Origin: an uncultured Prevotellaceae bacterium
GTDB taxonomy: Bacteria; Bacteroidota; Bacteroidia; Bacteroidales; Bacteroidaceae
NCBI GenBank assembly: GCA_946644025.1
Contig: CAMPCG010000139.1
Coordinates: 1 to 7,486 of the forward strand
Length of the DNA: 7,486 nucleotides
Direction: 5' to 3'
This document shows, one piece after another, positions 1 to 7,246 of this stretch. The position numbers were made by a program, and so were the translations under genes. How positions within the stretch are numbered: position 1 is the first letter of the stretch; each line of letters opens with the position of its first letter. The notes beneath the pieces were generated by a model that was not told the DNA's origin, did not search any database, and was given only the letters and a program-made list of their open reading frames with translations.

Positions 1-1
1 C

Positions 2-202
2 CCCATCACCATGTCGTCGGTGCTGGCCCGTGGCGGCATGACCTACGCCGCCTGGGAGAACGCCCGCAACGTCTATCCCACCTTAGAGATGTACGACATG
101 GCCGGCCTGCAGCGCATGGAGCAGACCGAGGCCGACTGGCTGCAGGTGAGCGGCGTGCAGCGCGTGGCCAAGGACAACGCCTTCATCGAGATGGGCGCCC
201 GC
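2..202 (+). repeat. tail of a truncated upstream beta-helix module (module 0)
   Basis: The stretch SGVQRVAKDNAFIEMGARV (residues 47-65) lines up by eye with the end motif of module 2 (SGVPRLKGSRVERGAYES) and is followed, as there, by a short linker and a strand opening the next module (LFVTTT). This suggests the gene extends well upstream of the window and holds at least four modules. The alignment is by eye only. Confidence 0.5.
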
Positions 203-3200
203 GTGCTCAACAAGACCTTCGAGGTCGTCGTCGACCCGAAGTGTATCATGACCCGCCTCTTCGTCACCACCACCGAGGTGCTGCCCTCTGCCGAGGCCTA
301 CGCCCTGCAGGAGAACACCAACACCGACGACGCCAGCCGCATGTACCGCCAGATGGGTTCCTGCTATGCCAACCCCTTCCACCGCCTGGGCGATGCCTTC
401 GAGTACATCATGAAGGTGCGCAAGGGCACCGACCCCGTCCACGACAAGATTACCGTAGACGGCGTGGAGACCACCATGGGCGAGTACTACCGCGACAAGC
501 GCTTCGAGGTGTTCGTCTCGCGCGGCACGTTCTACCCCTTCCGTAACGCCTACGGCCAGCAGGGTGAGGCCCGTACCAACACCTTCGTCGTTCCCGAGGG
601 CGTCACCGTCGTCGGCGGCGTGGACAACGACAAGTCGAAGAGCCACTGGTACTGCCAGGCCGGCTACGGCCAGCCCAGCGGCGACGTGGCCGACCTCAAC
701 ATCGCTACGAGCAGCGGCCGCACCATCCACCTCGACGGCGCCACCACCCAGTTCATCCGCGACGACCGTCTGCGCCAGGATCGCAACGGCAACAGCGTGC
801 AGGAACCGTGGGAGATGTACCACCAGACGGTGCTCAGCGGTAACGCCGTGAACATGGACGAGAAGACCAACGTCTACCACGTCATTACCTGCTACAGCGA
901 CGAGGAGCAGGTGGGCCTGCTGCCCCACCGCTACGCCAGCAACGGCAGCGAGCTCAGCGAGCTGGACCCCGCCGTCACCTACACCCAGCCCCAGCTGCTT
1001 GCGAACCTGCACAACGAGAGCATCGGCAGCAAAGACAGCCGCACCATCATCCTCGACGGCCTGATGATACAGGAGGCCCACGCCAACTTCATCGGCGACC
1101 GCGACATCGAGGCCGAGGGCGAGGAGCCTACGGGCATACAGAAGGCCACCCAGCTCACCTACTTCCGCGGCGGCGGCATCCTCGTCGACGGCAACTGGAA
1201 CCACACCTTCACCCAGAACGGCACCATGGCCGAGGTGCTCGGTGTGGCCAAGCGCGACATCCCGCTGATGGTCGTCAACTGCCAGTTCCAGAACAACATG
1301 GCCGGCAACGGCGGTGCCATCTACACCAACGGCACGCTCTACGCCGTGGGCAGCCGCTTCACCCAGAACTACAGCTGCGGCCCCACCAGCGAGCACGACC
1401 AGCACTTCATCCCCTGGACGGCCGGCGGCGCCCTCGCCACCAACTACGAGTGCAGCCTGTGGAACTGCCTCTTCGACAACAACGAGGCCCGCCGCGGTCA
1501 GGACGAGGGCGTAGACTACCCCATCTCCTCGGAACTCACCAACCGTCTGATGTCGGAATACGGCGTCAACTACACCAACTCCGATGCCTGCCAAGGCTCC
1601 GGCGGTGTGGTCAGCGCCTCGGCCACGTCGGTGGTGCGTGTGCTCAACTGCGACATGGTGAAGAACAAGGCCGTGCAGTACCCCGCCATCTACAACCACA
1701 TCGACAACGGCGTGCGCACCGCCGACGCTGCCGCCATCGCCCAGTACGGTCCCGGCCGCCACTACGCCGTGAACACCATCTTCTGGGGCAACGAGGCCAC
1801 GGGCAGCCAGGTGGTGATGCTCGACGGCAGCAGTGCCGGCAACCGCCAGCCCAACCACGTGGCCAACTTCGGCGAGGAAGACGACGAGATGCTCTACTTC
1901 TGCGCCTACGAGGACGGCACCGCCATGCCCGCCACCACGCCTCAGCCCAACATCACCGACGGCATGTCGCCCACCGAGGTGGCCGCCGCCGTGGCCGAGG
2001 CCCAGGAAAAGCGCAACGAGGCCAAGATGTCGCACCTCATCTCTACCGACAGGAGCGTCTACGATGACGACGACATCGACGTCATCAAGTACGGCTATCT
2101 TGACAAGGCCGCCGTCTTCGGCATCAATTCCGCCACCGGCAAGCCCTACAACCACAACCAGATTGTGAGCAGCACGAACTCGGCCAGCGACGGCCCCAAC
2201 TTCGTGCTTCCCACCGCCATTGCCGGCATCGACGGCTATCTGGAGAACGCCGACTGGCTCGTCACCCGCCTCAACGCCCTCATCGACAATGGCTGGAGCT
2301 ACCTCGAGCAGGGGGTGCGCAAGAAGAGCGAGAGCTCGACCACCCTGCTCACCAACTTCCTCGACAGCGACAAAAACCGCCTCGACAATGCCGGCAACGA
2401 CGACGAGCTGAGCGGCGCCGGCTTCTACAACGTCTTCTCCAAGAGCGTCTACCACCGCTTCGGCCGCCTGGGCTTCCACGACCTGCTGCCCATCGCCAAC
2501 GAGAAGTACATGGAGTACCGCCGTTCGGGCCGCTCCACGATGCAGAACATGATGCGTATCTCCACCTACCCCCGCATCAACGAGAAGAACGTGTTCATCG
2601 ACATCGGCATCTACGAGTACCAGTACGTTCAGCTCTCCGCCCTTGGCGACGAGGTCGACGTCATCTGGGTAGGCCCCGAGACCGGCCTTGGCAACAACGG
2701 CAGCACCGCCGCCCTGGCCACCAGCGACCTGCAGGGCGCCATCGAGACGCTGCTGCTCAGCCGCAACGGCCACGACAAGATGATCAAGCTGAAGGAGGGC
2801 ACCTACAGCCCCATGCGCCTGACGACGAACAACAAGCAGACGTTCTTCATCAACATTCCCACGCGCAGCGACGGTGTCACCATGCCCGGCGGCGACAGCG
2901 ACCGACGCCTTGGCATCAAGAGCCTCACCATCCGTGGCGGCTACAGCCTCATGGCCCTCGACAATGCCAACGACGGCGAGTCTGACCGCGACGTGGAGCA
3001 GCACCCCTCCGTCATCTCCATGCGCCGCTACTCCAGCAACACCGACGACCAGCTCGACCACCTCTTCGTCATCGAGAACGCCGAGCAGACACTCTCCTAC
3101 GGTAACTTCCTCAGCGACGACGGTTCGACGCCACCACAGTTTACCGGACAGGCCGTGCCCATCATCTTCGACGGTATCACCTTCACCAACCCCTACGCCC

Positions 3201-6200
3201 AGAACAAGGACGAGAAGGGCGGCGCGGCCCTGCTATACGACGAGCAGTACCGCTCCACGCCCAACGGACTGAGCAAGACCAACAACCTGCTGCAGAAGCC
3301 CTTCGACCTCACCGAGGCGGGCACGCTCGACCCTGCCGGCGCTGAATACCACAAGCTTATCATCCGCGACTGCATCTTCAAGGGCAACGGCGTCGACGAT
3401 GCCAATGTCCCTGCGGTGTCCATCCGTGAGGGCGGCGGTCAGGCCCTGGTGGTCAACTCGCTCTTCCACTCCAACAACGGCTCGCCGCTCGACGCCGTCA
3501 ACACGCAGGTGGTCAACAGCACCTTCGCCCTCAACGACGGTTACCTCAAGCTGACCGACGTCACCGAGGAGTACAAGGACGAGGACGGCGTCACCGTCGT
3601 CAGCAGCGAGTCGTTCCCCTCGCAGCTCCACAACAGCATCATCTGGAAGGACAACCAGGCCAGCGGCGGCAGCGGCAGCACGCAGTTCGACGTGCCCACG
3701 TCGCTCTTCGACGGCGGCGCCTCCACCAGCCGGATGACCTATAACACCATCACCGGCTATGCCAACACCGACGAGTCGGCCGACAACCACAACATCAGGC
3801 TCGACGATGCCAACAACGACGTGATGCAGGGGCCCAACTTCGTGAACCCGCAGGAGACCTTCGCCGACGATGTCACCGCCGACGAGCGTCAGGCCCTGAG
3901 TATGGCCCGCGACTTCCACATCAACCCCTCGGCCCGCATCATCAACCGCGGCAACACCGCGAAGTACCAGGAGCTGGTGCCCTACTATCCCACCTATCCT
4001 CGTTACGCGACGAACCCCGCCGTGGAGGCTCCCGACGACGACGTGACCGTCTCGACGCCCTACGCCCACTACCGCTACGTCTACGAGGACGACGATCATA
4101 CGGAGGTCGTCAGCCAGTACTGGTTCCACACCGTGCAGCGCGGACGGCGGCTGACTCCCTCGCAGTTCACCGAGTCCATCCTCAAGGGCACCGACGCCAC
4201 CAACCACACCGAGACCGAGCTTTCGGGCGTGCCCCGCCTGAAGGGTTCTCGCGTGGAGCGCGGTGCCTACGAGAGCACCGCCGCCGTGGAGCGCGTGCTC
4301 TACGTCTCCATCGACGGTAGCGACGGCAACGACGGCACGTCGTGGGAGAAGGCCTTCTCGCTCGACAAGCTGCAGACGGCCATCGACGTGGCCAGCATCT
4401 ACTCCATGACCAGCGGCACCACGCCCCTGGAGCGTGCCTACGTCTTCGTCAAGGGTGCCGAGTCGGCAGCCAACGGCGGCAAGCCCATCAACGTGCGCGA
4501 CGGTGTCTCCGTCTTCGGCGGCCTGCGCATGGGTTTCGGCAGCGAGGCCATCCGCGACCGCGAGCTCGACGCCGAGACCAACCAGTACACCATGTACAGC
4601 GACCAGGAGGTGGCCCGCTACGTGCGCCAGGTGCAGGCTGGCCGCGACGGCGTGGCCGCCAAGGGTGCCAACAGCAGCACCATCGTGGGCCTGAGGAGCG
4701 ACAACACGGCCACGCCCGAGGTGGGCTTCCAGCTCGACGGCTTCTGGCTCAACGCCGGAAGCGCCGATGCCACGCCCTTCGTGGCCGACAAGGCGCTCAC
4801 CGTGCTCAGCAACAACGTCGTCACGGGTAACACCGTCAGAACCGGCGGTCAGCCCGTCGTCGACATGCAGCAGGGCCTGCTCTACAACTCGCTCTTCTTC
4901 AGCAACACGGCCGGCAGCGGTGCGCCGCTGGTCAGCGTCGGCACGGATGCCTATATGCTCAACTGCACCGTCGTTGGCGACGAGGGACAGACGCTCATCG
5001 GTGGCAGCGGCAACCCCGACCACGTGAAGAACACCATCAGCGTCGGCGAGCCGACGACGGCCCGCGCACCCATGTTCGCCCCCTACCAGCGGCCCGAGGC
5101 CCGCGGCGGCAACACCGCCTACAGCCTGGCCGACGCGCCCACGCTCACTACGTGGCAGCCCTACTGGTATCAGCTGCACGAGCAGAGCACGCAGATTGAC
5201 GCCGGCGAGGAGACTGCCGCCGTCAACGCCTGGCTGCCCGCCGGCCTGAGGCCCTTCGTCGACTTCGGCCACGACCGCGACGTCCTGGGCAACCCGCGCC
5301 GCCTGAGCACCATCGTGGACAACGGCTGCTTCGAGACGTGGCGCGTCAGCGGCGACCGCTATGCTACCAACCAGACTAACATCGCCGACAAGGGCGAGAC
5401 AGGATTCTACCAGAGCTACACCAACGACTACGGCGGCCATCGCTATCCCCACGAGGGCAGCGTGGTCTACCTCACCGAGGACGCCAGCCTCGTGCTCCAG
5501 ATGACGGGCAACGGCATCCTGCGCCCCGGCTACTTGCTGGCCCAGTCCGGTGCGTCGCTCTACGGCCAGGGCTACCACGTCCAGCTGCCCTACGTGGCCG
5601 CCGAGAAGGTCCTCAGCCCTGCTGCTCCCTCGCTGGCCTCGCTGCCCTTCGACTACGGTCTGCAACATGCCTACTCCGTCAGCTACAACAGCGGCGACGG
5701 CAGCATCAGCCAGGTGCCGGAGCGCGCCAACTTCGACGCCCAGCACTACGACGGCCTTCAGCGCAGCCACTGGCGCTACCACTTCCACGAGAACGAGTCC
5801 GAGTGCTGGGACGACGTCCTCGACGCCGACGCCACCATGCAGGCCTGCGACGGCTGGCTCGCCACCTACAACGGCAGCGACGAGCAGGCCGTGCGCTTCA
5901 CCGCCTGGAGCGGCGACAGCTACGTCTACGAGGAGGACGGCACGGCGAAGACCGTCACCCTCACGCAGTACGACGACCGCACCTCCACCAATGGCGGTGC
6001 CGACTTCACCAAGCTCGAGAACATGGGCTGGAACCTGAAGGGCCTGCCCTGGCTCGTCAGCAACTACCAGACGTCGACCCAGGCCGACGGCACCTACCAG
6101 ATGCAGGTGCCCCACGTCATCTATGCCACTATTCCCGATGCGTCAGCATCGGGTGCAGGTTCGGGCCTCGCCGCCCGCTACGGCCAGTTCTACACCGCCC

Positions 6201-6991
6201 AGTCGTGGGTCCCCGGCGCCACCCTCTCGCTCTCCGACGCCTTCTTCACCCAGACGGCGGCCATAGGACCCGAGGAGACGGTCACCTTCAAGCTGCCCGT
6301 CTACAGCGGCACCACCGCGGCTCCCGCCCGTCAGCAGGTGGGCATCGCCGCCCTCGACGACGACGCCGACGCGACGCGTGCCGACGATGACAGCTTCTTC
6401 TTCTTCGACGACGTGGTCGATGTCTACCCGCAGGCCGACGCACCCGTCGACATGACCTACCACCTGGGCAGCGACGGCCTCAAGTGGATGGCCTTCGACC
6501 CGCAGCAGCCCCAGCTCTACGTCTCCACCGCTCAGGGTGCACGCCTCGCCCTTGCCAGCCAGGCTCCCGTCGGCATCGAGATTCCGCTGGGCGTCCGCTT
6601 GCCCGACGCCGGCCGCTACGTCATCGCCCTGCCCTCGGCCGAGGCCTACGCCGACCAGGAGGCCGTGTGGCTCATCGACCACGAGGCCGGCACCGCCACC
6701 AACCTGCTCACCGATGATTACGTGCTGACCGTCGGCGAGGGCGGCGACATCGTCACCCGTCTGGCGCTGATGTTCGGCTCCGAGCCCTCTATGCCCTCGG
6801 CCGCATCGACAGCCCATCGCGGCATCGTCAAGGTGGCAGCCCGCTACGGGCGTCTGCCCCTGCAGCGGCTGGGCTTCACCACGGGCTCTATCAGCATCTA
6901 CAGCCCCGACGGTACACTCGTCTATAGCGGCGAGGCCGGCCGGTTCAACGGCCATCTGCCCGACGGCGTCTACATCGTCAAGCCGCAGTAG
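2..6991 (+). CDS. giant modular beta-helix surface/secreted protein with T9SS-like C-terminus (5' partial)
   Basis: The frame is open to the left edge. The first ATG (position 11) is probably internal: no signal peptide follows it, and residues 47-63 (numbered from that ATG) look like the end of an earlier module. Each module opens with a short strand and a W/G..A-type helix, passes through a 'V..GTYYP...DGV.V.GG'-like stretch, then Asn/Gly-rich right-handed beta-helix rungs (for example GGAIYTNG, VVNSLFHSN, HNSIIWKDN), and closes with '.PR...D/E.G.YE'. Full modules span about 83-871, 884-1421 and 1429-1775. Residues 1776-2260 are a non-helix region including an acidic stretch with FFFF (2129-2132) and a 'GIEIPLGVRLPDAGRYVIALP...VWLIDHEAG..TNLL' type domain. 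The last 35 residues resemble a type A T9SS sorting domain. Expected role: exported, cell-surface-attached adhesin-like or carbohydrate-binding protein. No catalytic motif is recognised, so the exact function is unknown. A hairpin repeat is embedded at residues 2039-2048. Confidence 0.9.
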   Translation, partial: PITMSSVLARGGMTYAAWENARNVYPTLEMYDMAGLQRMEQTEADWLQVSGVQRVAKDNAFIEMGARVLNKTFEVVVDPKCIMTRLFVTTTEVLPSAEAYALQENTNTDDASRMYRQMGSCYANPFHRLGDAFEYIMKVRKGTDPVHDKITVDGVETTMGEYYRDKRFEVFVSRGTFYPFRNAYGQQGEARTNTFVVPEGVTVVGGVDNDKSKSHWYCQAGYGQPSGDVADLNIATSSGRTIHLDGATTQFIRDDRLRQDRNGNSVQEPWEMYHQTVLSGNAVNMDEKTNVYHVITCYSDEEQVGLLPHRYASNGSELSELDPAVTYTQPQLLANLHNESIGSKDSRTIILDGLMIQEAHANFIGDRDIEAEGEEPTGIQKATQLTYFRGGGILVDGNWNHTFTQNGTMAEVLGVAKRDIPLMVVNCQFQNNMAGNGGAIYTNGTLYAVGSRFTQNYSCGPTSEHDQHFIPWTAGGALATNYECSLWNCLFDNNEARRGQDEGVDYPISSELTNRLMSEYGVNYTNSDACQGSGGVVSASATSVVRVLNCDMVKNKAVQYPAIYNHIDNGVRTADAAAIAQYGPGRHYAVNTIFWGNEATGSQVVMLDGSSAGNRQPNHVANFGEEDDEMLYFCAYEDGTAMPATTPQPNITDGMSPTEVAAAVAEAQEKRNEAKMSHLISTDRSVYDDDDIDVIKYGYLDKAAVFGINSATGKPYNHNQIVSSTNSASDGPNFVLPTAIAGIDGYLENADWLVTRLNALIDNGWSYLEQGVRKKSESSTTLLTNFLDSDKNRLDNAGNDDELSGAGFYNVFSKSVYHRFGRLGFHDLLPIANEKYMEYRRSGRSTMQNMMRISTYPRINEKNVFIDIGIYEYQYVQLSALGDEVDVIWVGPETGLGNNGSTAALATSDLQGAIETLLLSRNGHDKMIKLKEGTYSPMRLTTNNKQTFFINIPTRSDGVTMPGGDSDRRLGIKSLTIRGGYSLMALDNANDGESDRDVEQHPSVISMRRYSSNTDDQLDHLFVIENAEQTLSYGNFLSDDGSTPPQFTGQAVPIIFDGITFTNPYAQNKDEKGGAALLYDEQYRSTPNGLSKTNNLLQKPFDLTEAGTLDPAGAEYHKLIIRDCIFKGNGVDDANVPAVSIREGGGQALVVNSLFHSNNGSPLDAVNTQVVNSTFALNDGYLKLTDVTEEYKDEDGVTVVSSESFPSQLHNSIIWKDNQASGGSGSTQFDVPTSLFDGGASTSRMTYNTITGYANTDESADNHNIRLDDANNDVMQGPNFVNPQETFADDVTADERQALSMARDFHINPSARIINRGNTAKYQELVPYYPTYPRYATNPAVEAPDDDVTVSTPYAHYRYVYEDDDHTEVVSQYWFHTVQRGRRLTPSQFTESILKGTDATNHTETELSGVPRLKGSRVERGAYESTAAVERVLYVSIDGSDGNDGTSWEKAFSLDKLQTAIDVASIYSMTSGTTPLERAYVFVKGAESAANGGKPINVRDGVSVFGGLRMGFGSEAIRDRELDAETNQYTMYSDQEVARYVRQVQAGRDGVAAKGANSSTIVGLRSDNTATPEVGFQLDGFWLNAGSADATPFVADKALTVLSNNVVTGNTVRTGGQPVVDMQQGLLYNSLFFSNTAGSGAPLVSVGTDAYMLNCTVVGDEGQTLIGGSGNPDHVKNTISVGEPTTARAPMFAPYQRPEARGGNTAYSLADAPTLTTWQPYWYQLHEQSTQIDAGEETAAVNAWLPAGLRPFVDFGHDRDVLGNPRRLSTIVDNGCFETWRVSGDRYATNQTNIADKGETGFYQSYTNDYGGHRYPHEGSVVYLTEDASLVLQMTGNGILRPGYLLAQSGASLYGQGYHVQLPYVAAEKVLSPAAPSLASLPFDYGLQHAYSVSYNSGDGSISQVPERANFDAQHYDGLQRSHWRYHFHENESECWDDVLDADATMQACDGWLATYNGSDEQAVRFTAWSGDSYVYEEDGTAKTVTLTQYDDRTSTNGGADFTKLENMGWNLKGLPWLVSNYQTSTQADGTYQMQVPHVIYATIPDASASGAGSGLAARYGQFYTAQSWVPGATLSLSDAFFTQTAAIGPEETVTFKLPVYSGTTAAPARQQVGIAALDDDADATRADDDSFFFFDDVVDVYPQADAPVDMTYHLGSDGLKWMAFDPQQPQLYVSTAQGARLALASQAPVGIEIPLGVRLPDAGRYVIALPSAEAYADQEAVWLIDHEAGTATNLLTDDYVLTVGEGGDIVTRLALMFGSEPSMPSAASTAHRGIVKVAARYGRLPLQRLGFTTGSISIYSPDGTLVYSGEAGRFNGHLPDGVYIVKPQ
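257..2623 (+). repeat. beta-helix module 1 of the giant surface protein (residues 83-871)
   Basis: The module opens with LFVTTT and LGDAFEYIMKV, then FEVFVSRGTFYPFR and FVVPEGVTVVGGV. This is the usual start of Bacteroidetes right-handed beta-helix repeats ('GDLQ.A....V.V..GTY.P....R..F.L..GV.V.GGF'). Beta-helix rungs follow at about 386-600, with GGGILVDG, NCQFQNNMAGNGGAIYTNG, CLFDNNEARRG and NTIFWGNEA. It closes at PRINEKNVFIDIGIYEYQ (residues 854-871). It is the longest of the modules and carries a non-helix insertion around 600-850. Confidence 0.6.
2660..4273 (+). repeat. beta-helix module 2 of the giant surface protein (residues 884-1421)
   Basis: It opens with VIWVGPETG and a helix (DLQGAIETLLL), then IKLKEGTYSPMRL and LTIRGGYSLM. 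Rungs include PIIFDGITFTNP, LIIRDCIFKGNG, ALVVNSLFHSNNGSP, VVNSTFALNDG and LHNSIIWKDNQ. It closes at SGVPRLKGSRVERGAYES. The order of parts matches module 1, but the sequence is strongly diverged, so this is old duplication rather than recent tandem copying. Confidence 0.6.
4295..5335 (+). repeat. beta-helix module 3 of the giant surface protein (residues 1429-1775)
   Basis: It opens with the most canonical start of the set, VLYVSIDGSDGNDGTSWEKAF followed by DKLQTAIDVA, then AYVFVKG and NVRDGVSVFGGLRMGF. Rungs are few: FQLDGFWLN, LLYNSLFFSNTAG, YMLNCTVVGDEG and KNTISVGEP. It closes at LGNPRRLSTIVDNGCFETW. This is the shortest module and the last before the C-terminal region. Confidence 0.6.
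6125..6153 (+). repeat. REP-like hairpin element, copy 1, inside the surface-protein gene
   Basis: The copy begins GCCACTATT and continues into a perfect 8-bp stem, CCCGATGC (6134-6141) with GCATCGGG (6146-6153), around a GTCA loop. The first 21 bases match the copy at 7466-7486 at 20 of 21 positions, and match the reverse complement of the 7420-7440 part of copy 2 at 18 of 21. The stem bases of copies 1 and 2 differ in a compensating way (AT/AT against CC/GG), which argues that the hairpin itself is kept. It is translated in frame as ATIPDASASG, followed by a Gly/Ser/Ala linker. Confidence 0.75.
6794..6988 (+). other. C-terminal T9SS type A-like sorting domain of the surface protein
   Basis: The last about 65 residues end in ISIYSPDGTLVYSG, then NGHLPDGVYIVKPQ. 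The pattern 'I.IY...G.LVY......LP.GVYIVK' at the extreme C-terminus is typical of Por secretion system (T9SS) type A sorting domains, which direct outer-membrane export and are then removed in the known cases. No Lys-rich final block of the usual G.KVVK kind is present, so the assignment is by pattern and position. If it is right, the cell should have a T9SS and the mature protein should be outside the outer membrane. Confidence 0.6.
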
Positions 6992-7027
6992 GGAGGTCGG
7001 CCTGCCTGACAAGGGGAAAGCCTCCCC
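6991..7027 (+). terminator. weak hairpin just after the surface-protein stop, possible terminator
   Basis: GGGAGG (6991-6996) can pair with CCTCCC (7021-7026). An alternative 5-bp stem is GGGGA (7013-7017) with TCCCC (7023-7027) around loop AAGCC. Only a short TTT (7035-7037) lies downstream, so this is a poor intrinsic terminator. The much stronger palindromes at 7050-7129 could do the same job. Confidence 0.25.
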
Positions 7028-7041
7028 CAGCATCTTTCCGA

Positions 7042-7137
7042 AAATCTTGAAACGCCGGCGTGGTTTGTACAAACCACGCCGACGTTTGTATAAACGCTGT
7101 CAGCGTTTGTACAAACACTGACAGCGTTTCAAGATTG
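7042..7137. repeat. 21-bp-period array of palindromic 12-mers (GTTTGTACAAAC cores)
   Basis: Three cores sit at 7063-7074, 7084-7095 (one base changed, GTTTGTATAAAC) and 7105-7116, each exactly 21 bp apart. Degenerate units continue the same phase at 7042-7053 (AAATCTTGAAAC) and 7126-7137 (GTTTCAAGATTG). The 9-bp spacers come in complementary pairs: GCCGGCGTG with CACGCCGAC, and GCTGTCAGC with ACTGACAGC, each pair with one mismatch. The result is two 38-bp near-perfect palindromes (7050-7087 and 7092-7129), each with one mismatched pair, inside 12-bp inverted outer arms (7043-7054 and 7125-7136). Those arms are centred at 7089.5, the middle of the central core. It lies 110 bp upstream of the RAYT start. 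Possible roles are transposase substrate, MITE-like element, iterated regulator site or terminator; none is proven. Confidence 0.85.
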
Positions 7138-7144
7138 TCCCTGC

Positions 7145-7173
7145 CCTTTACCCAGTTAAAGTACGGGCAAAGG
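7145..7173. repeat. imperfect inverted repeat upstream of the RAYT promoter
   Basis: CCTTTACCC (7145-7153) and GGGCAAAGG (7165-7173) form 9-bp arms with one mismatch around an 11-base loop (AGTTAAAGTAC). No T-run follows on either strand, so it is not a good terminator. It could be an operator or part of the neighbouring repeat region; the function is unknown. Confidence 0.4.
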
Positions 7174-7193
7174 TGGAAAAATCCCGTTTGCGA

Positions 7194-7225
7194 TTTGGAA
7201 TATTTAGAAAGAGTTCGTATTTTTG
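7194..7225 (+). promoter_or_regulatory. Bacteroidetes-type promoter for the RAYT gene
   Basis: A TTTG (7194-7197) lies 20 bp upstream of TATTTTTG (7218-7225), which matches the -7 consensus TAnnTTTG at every fixed position. The -33 TTTG and the spacing are as expected for the primary Bacteroidetes sigma factor. Transcription would start near 7230-7233, leaving a leader of only about 15 bases before the ATG at 7247. A second TTTG (7187-7190) is less well spaced. Confidence 0.65.
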
Positions 7226-7246
7226 CAAGGTCAAAGATAATCAGCA

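Noticed and set aside
11..13. ATG at position 11 as the true start of the giant gene
   Set aside because: The frame is open to the edge, no signal peptide or promoter is visible, and the sequence after it looks like the middle of a module.
83..3061. Very long minus-strand open frame (992 residues), with similar ones at 3233-6115 and 6143-7072
   Set aside because: These lie opposite the real gene and arise because its high-G+C codons leave few antisense stops. The products are Val/Ala/Gly/His-rich low-complexity sequence with no domain signal.
6395..6406. Four TTC codons in a row (FFFF) as a phase-variable microsatellite
   Set aside because: A triplet repeat of four units would change length in frame only and is too short to suggest phase variation.
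281..6653. Near-identical 24-bp stretch at 281-304 and 6629-6652, both encoding LPSAEAYA
   Set aside because: There are only two copies, without hairpin or flanking similarity, in a gene with strong codon bias. It is most likely chance or the same peptide motif in the same codons.
7042..7137. CRISPR array
   Set aside because: Repeats are 12 bp and spacers only 9 bp, the spacers are complementary to each other, and no cas gene is in view.
7141..7246. A-T-rich stretch as evidence of horizontal transfer
   Set aside because: It coincides with the promoter region, where lower G+C is normal, and it is too short to judge composition.
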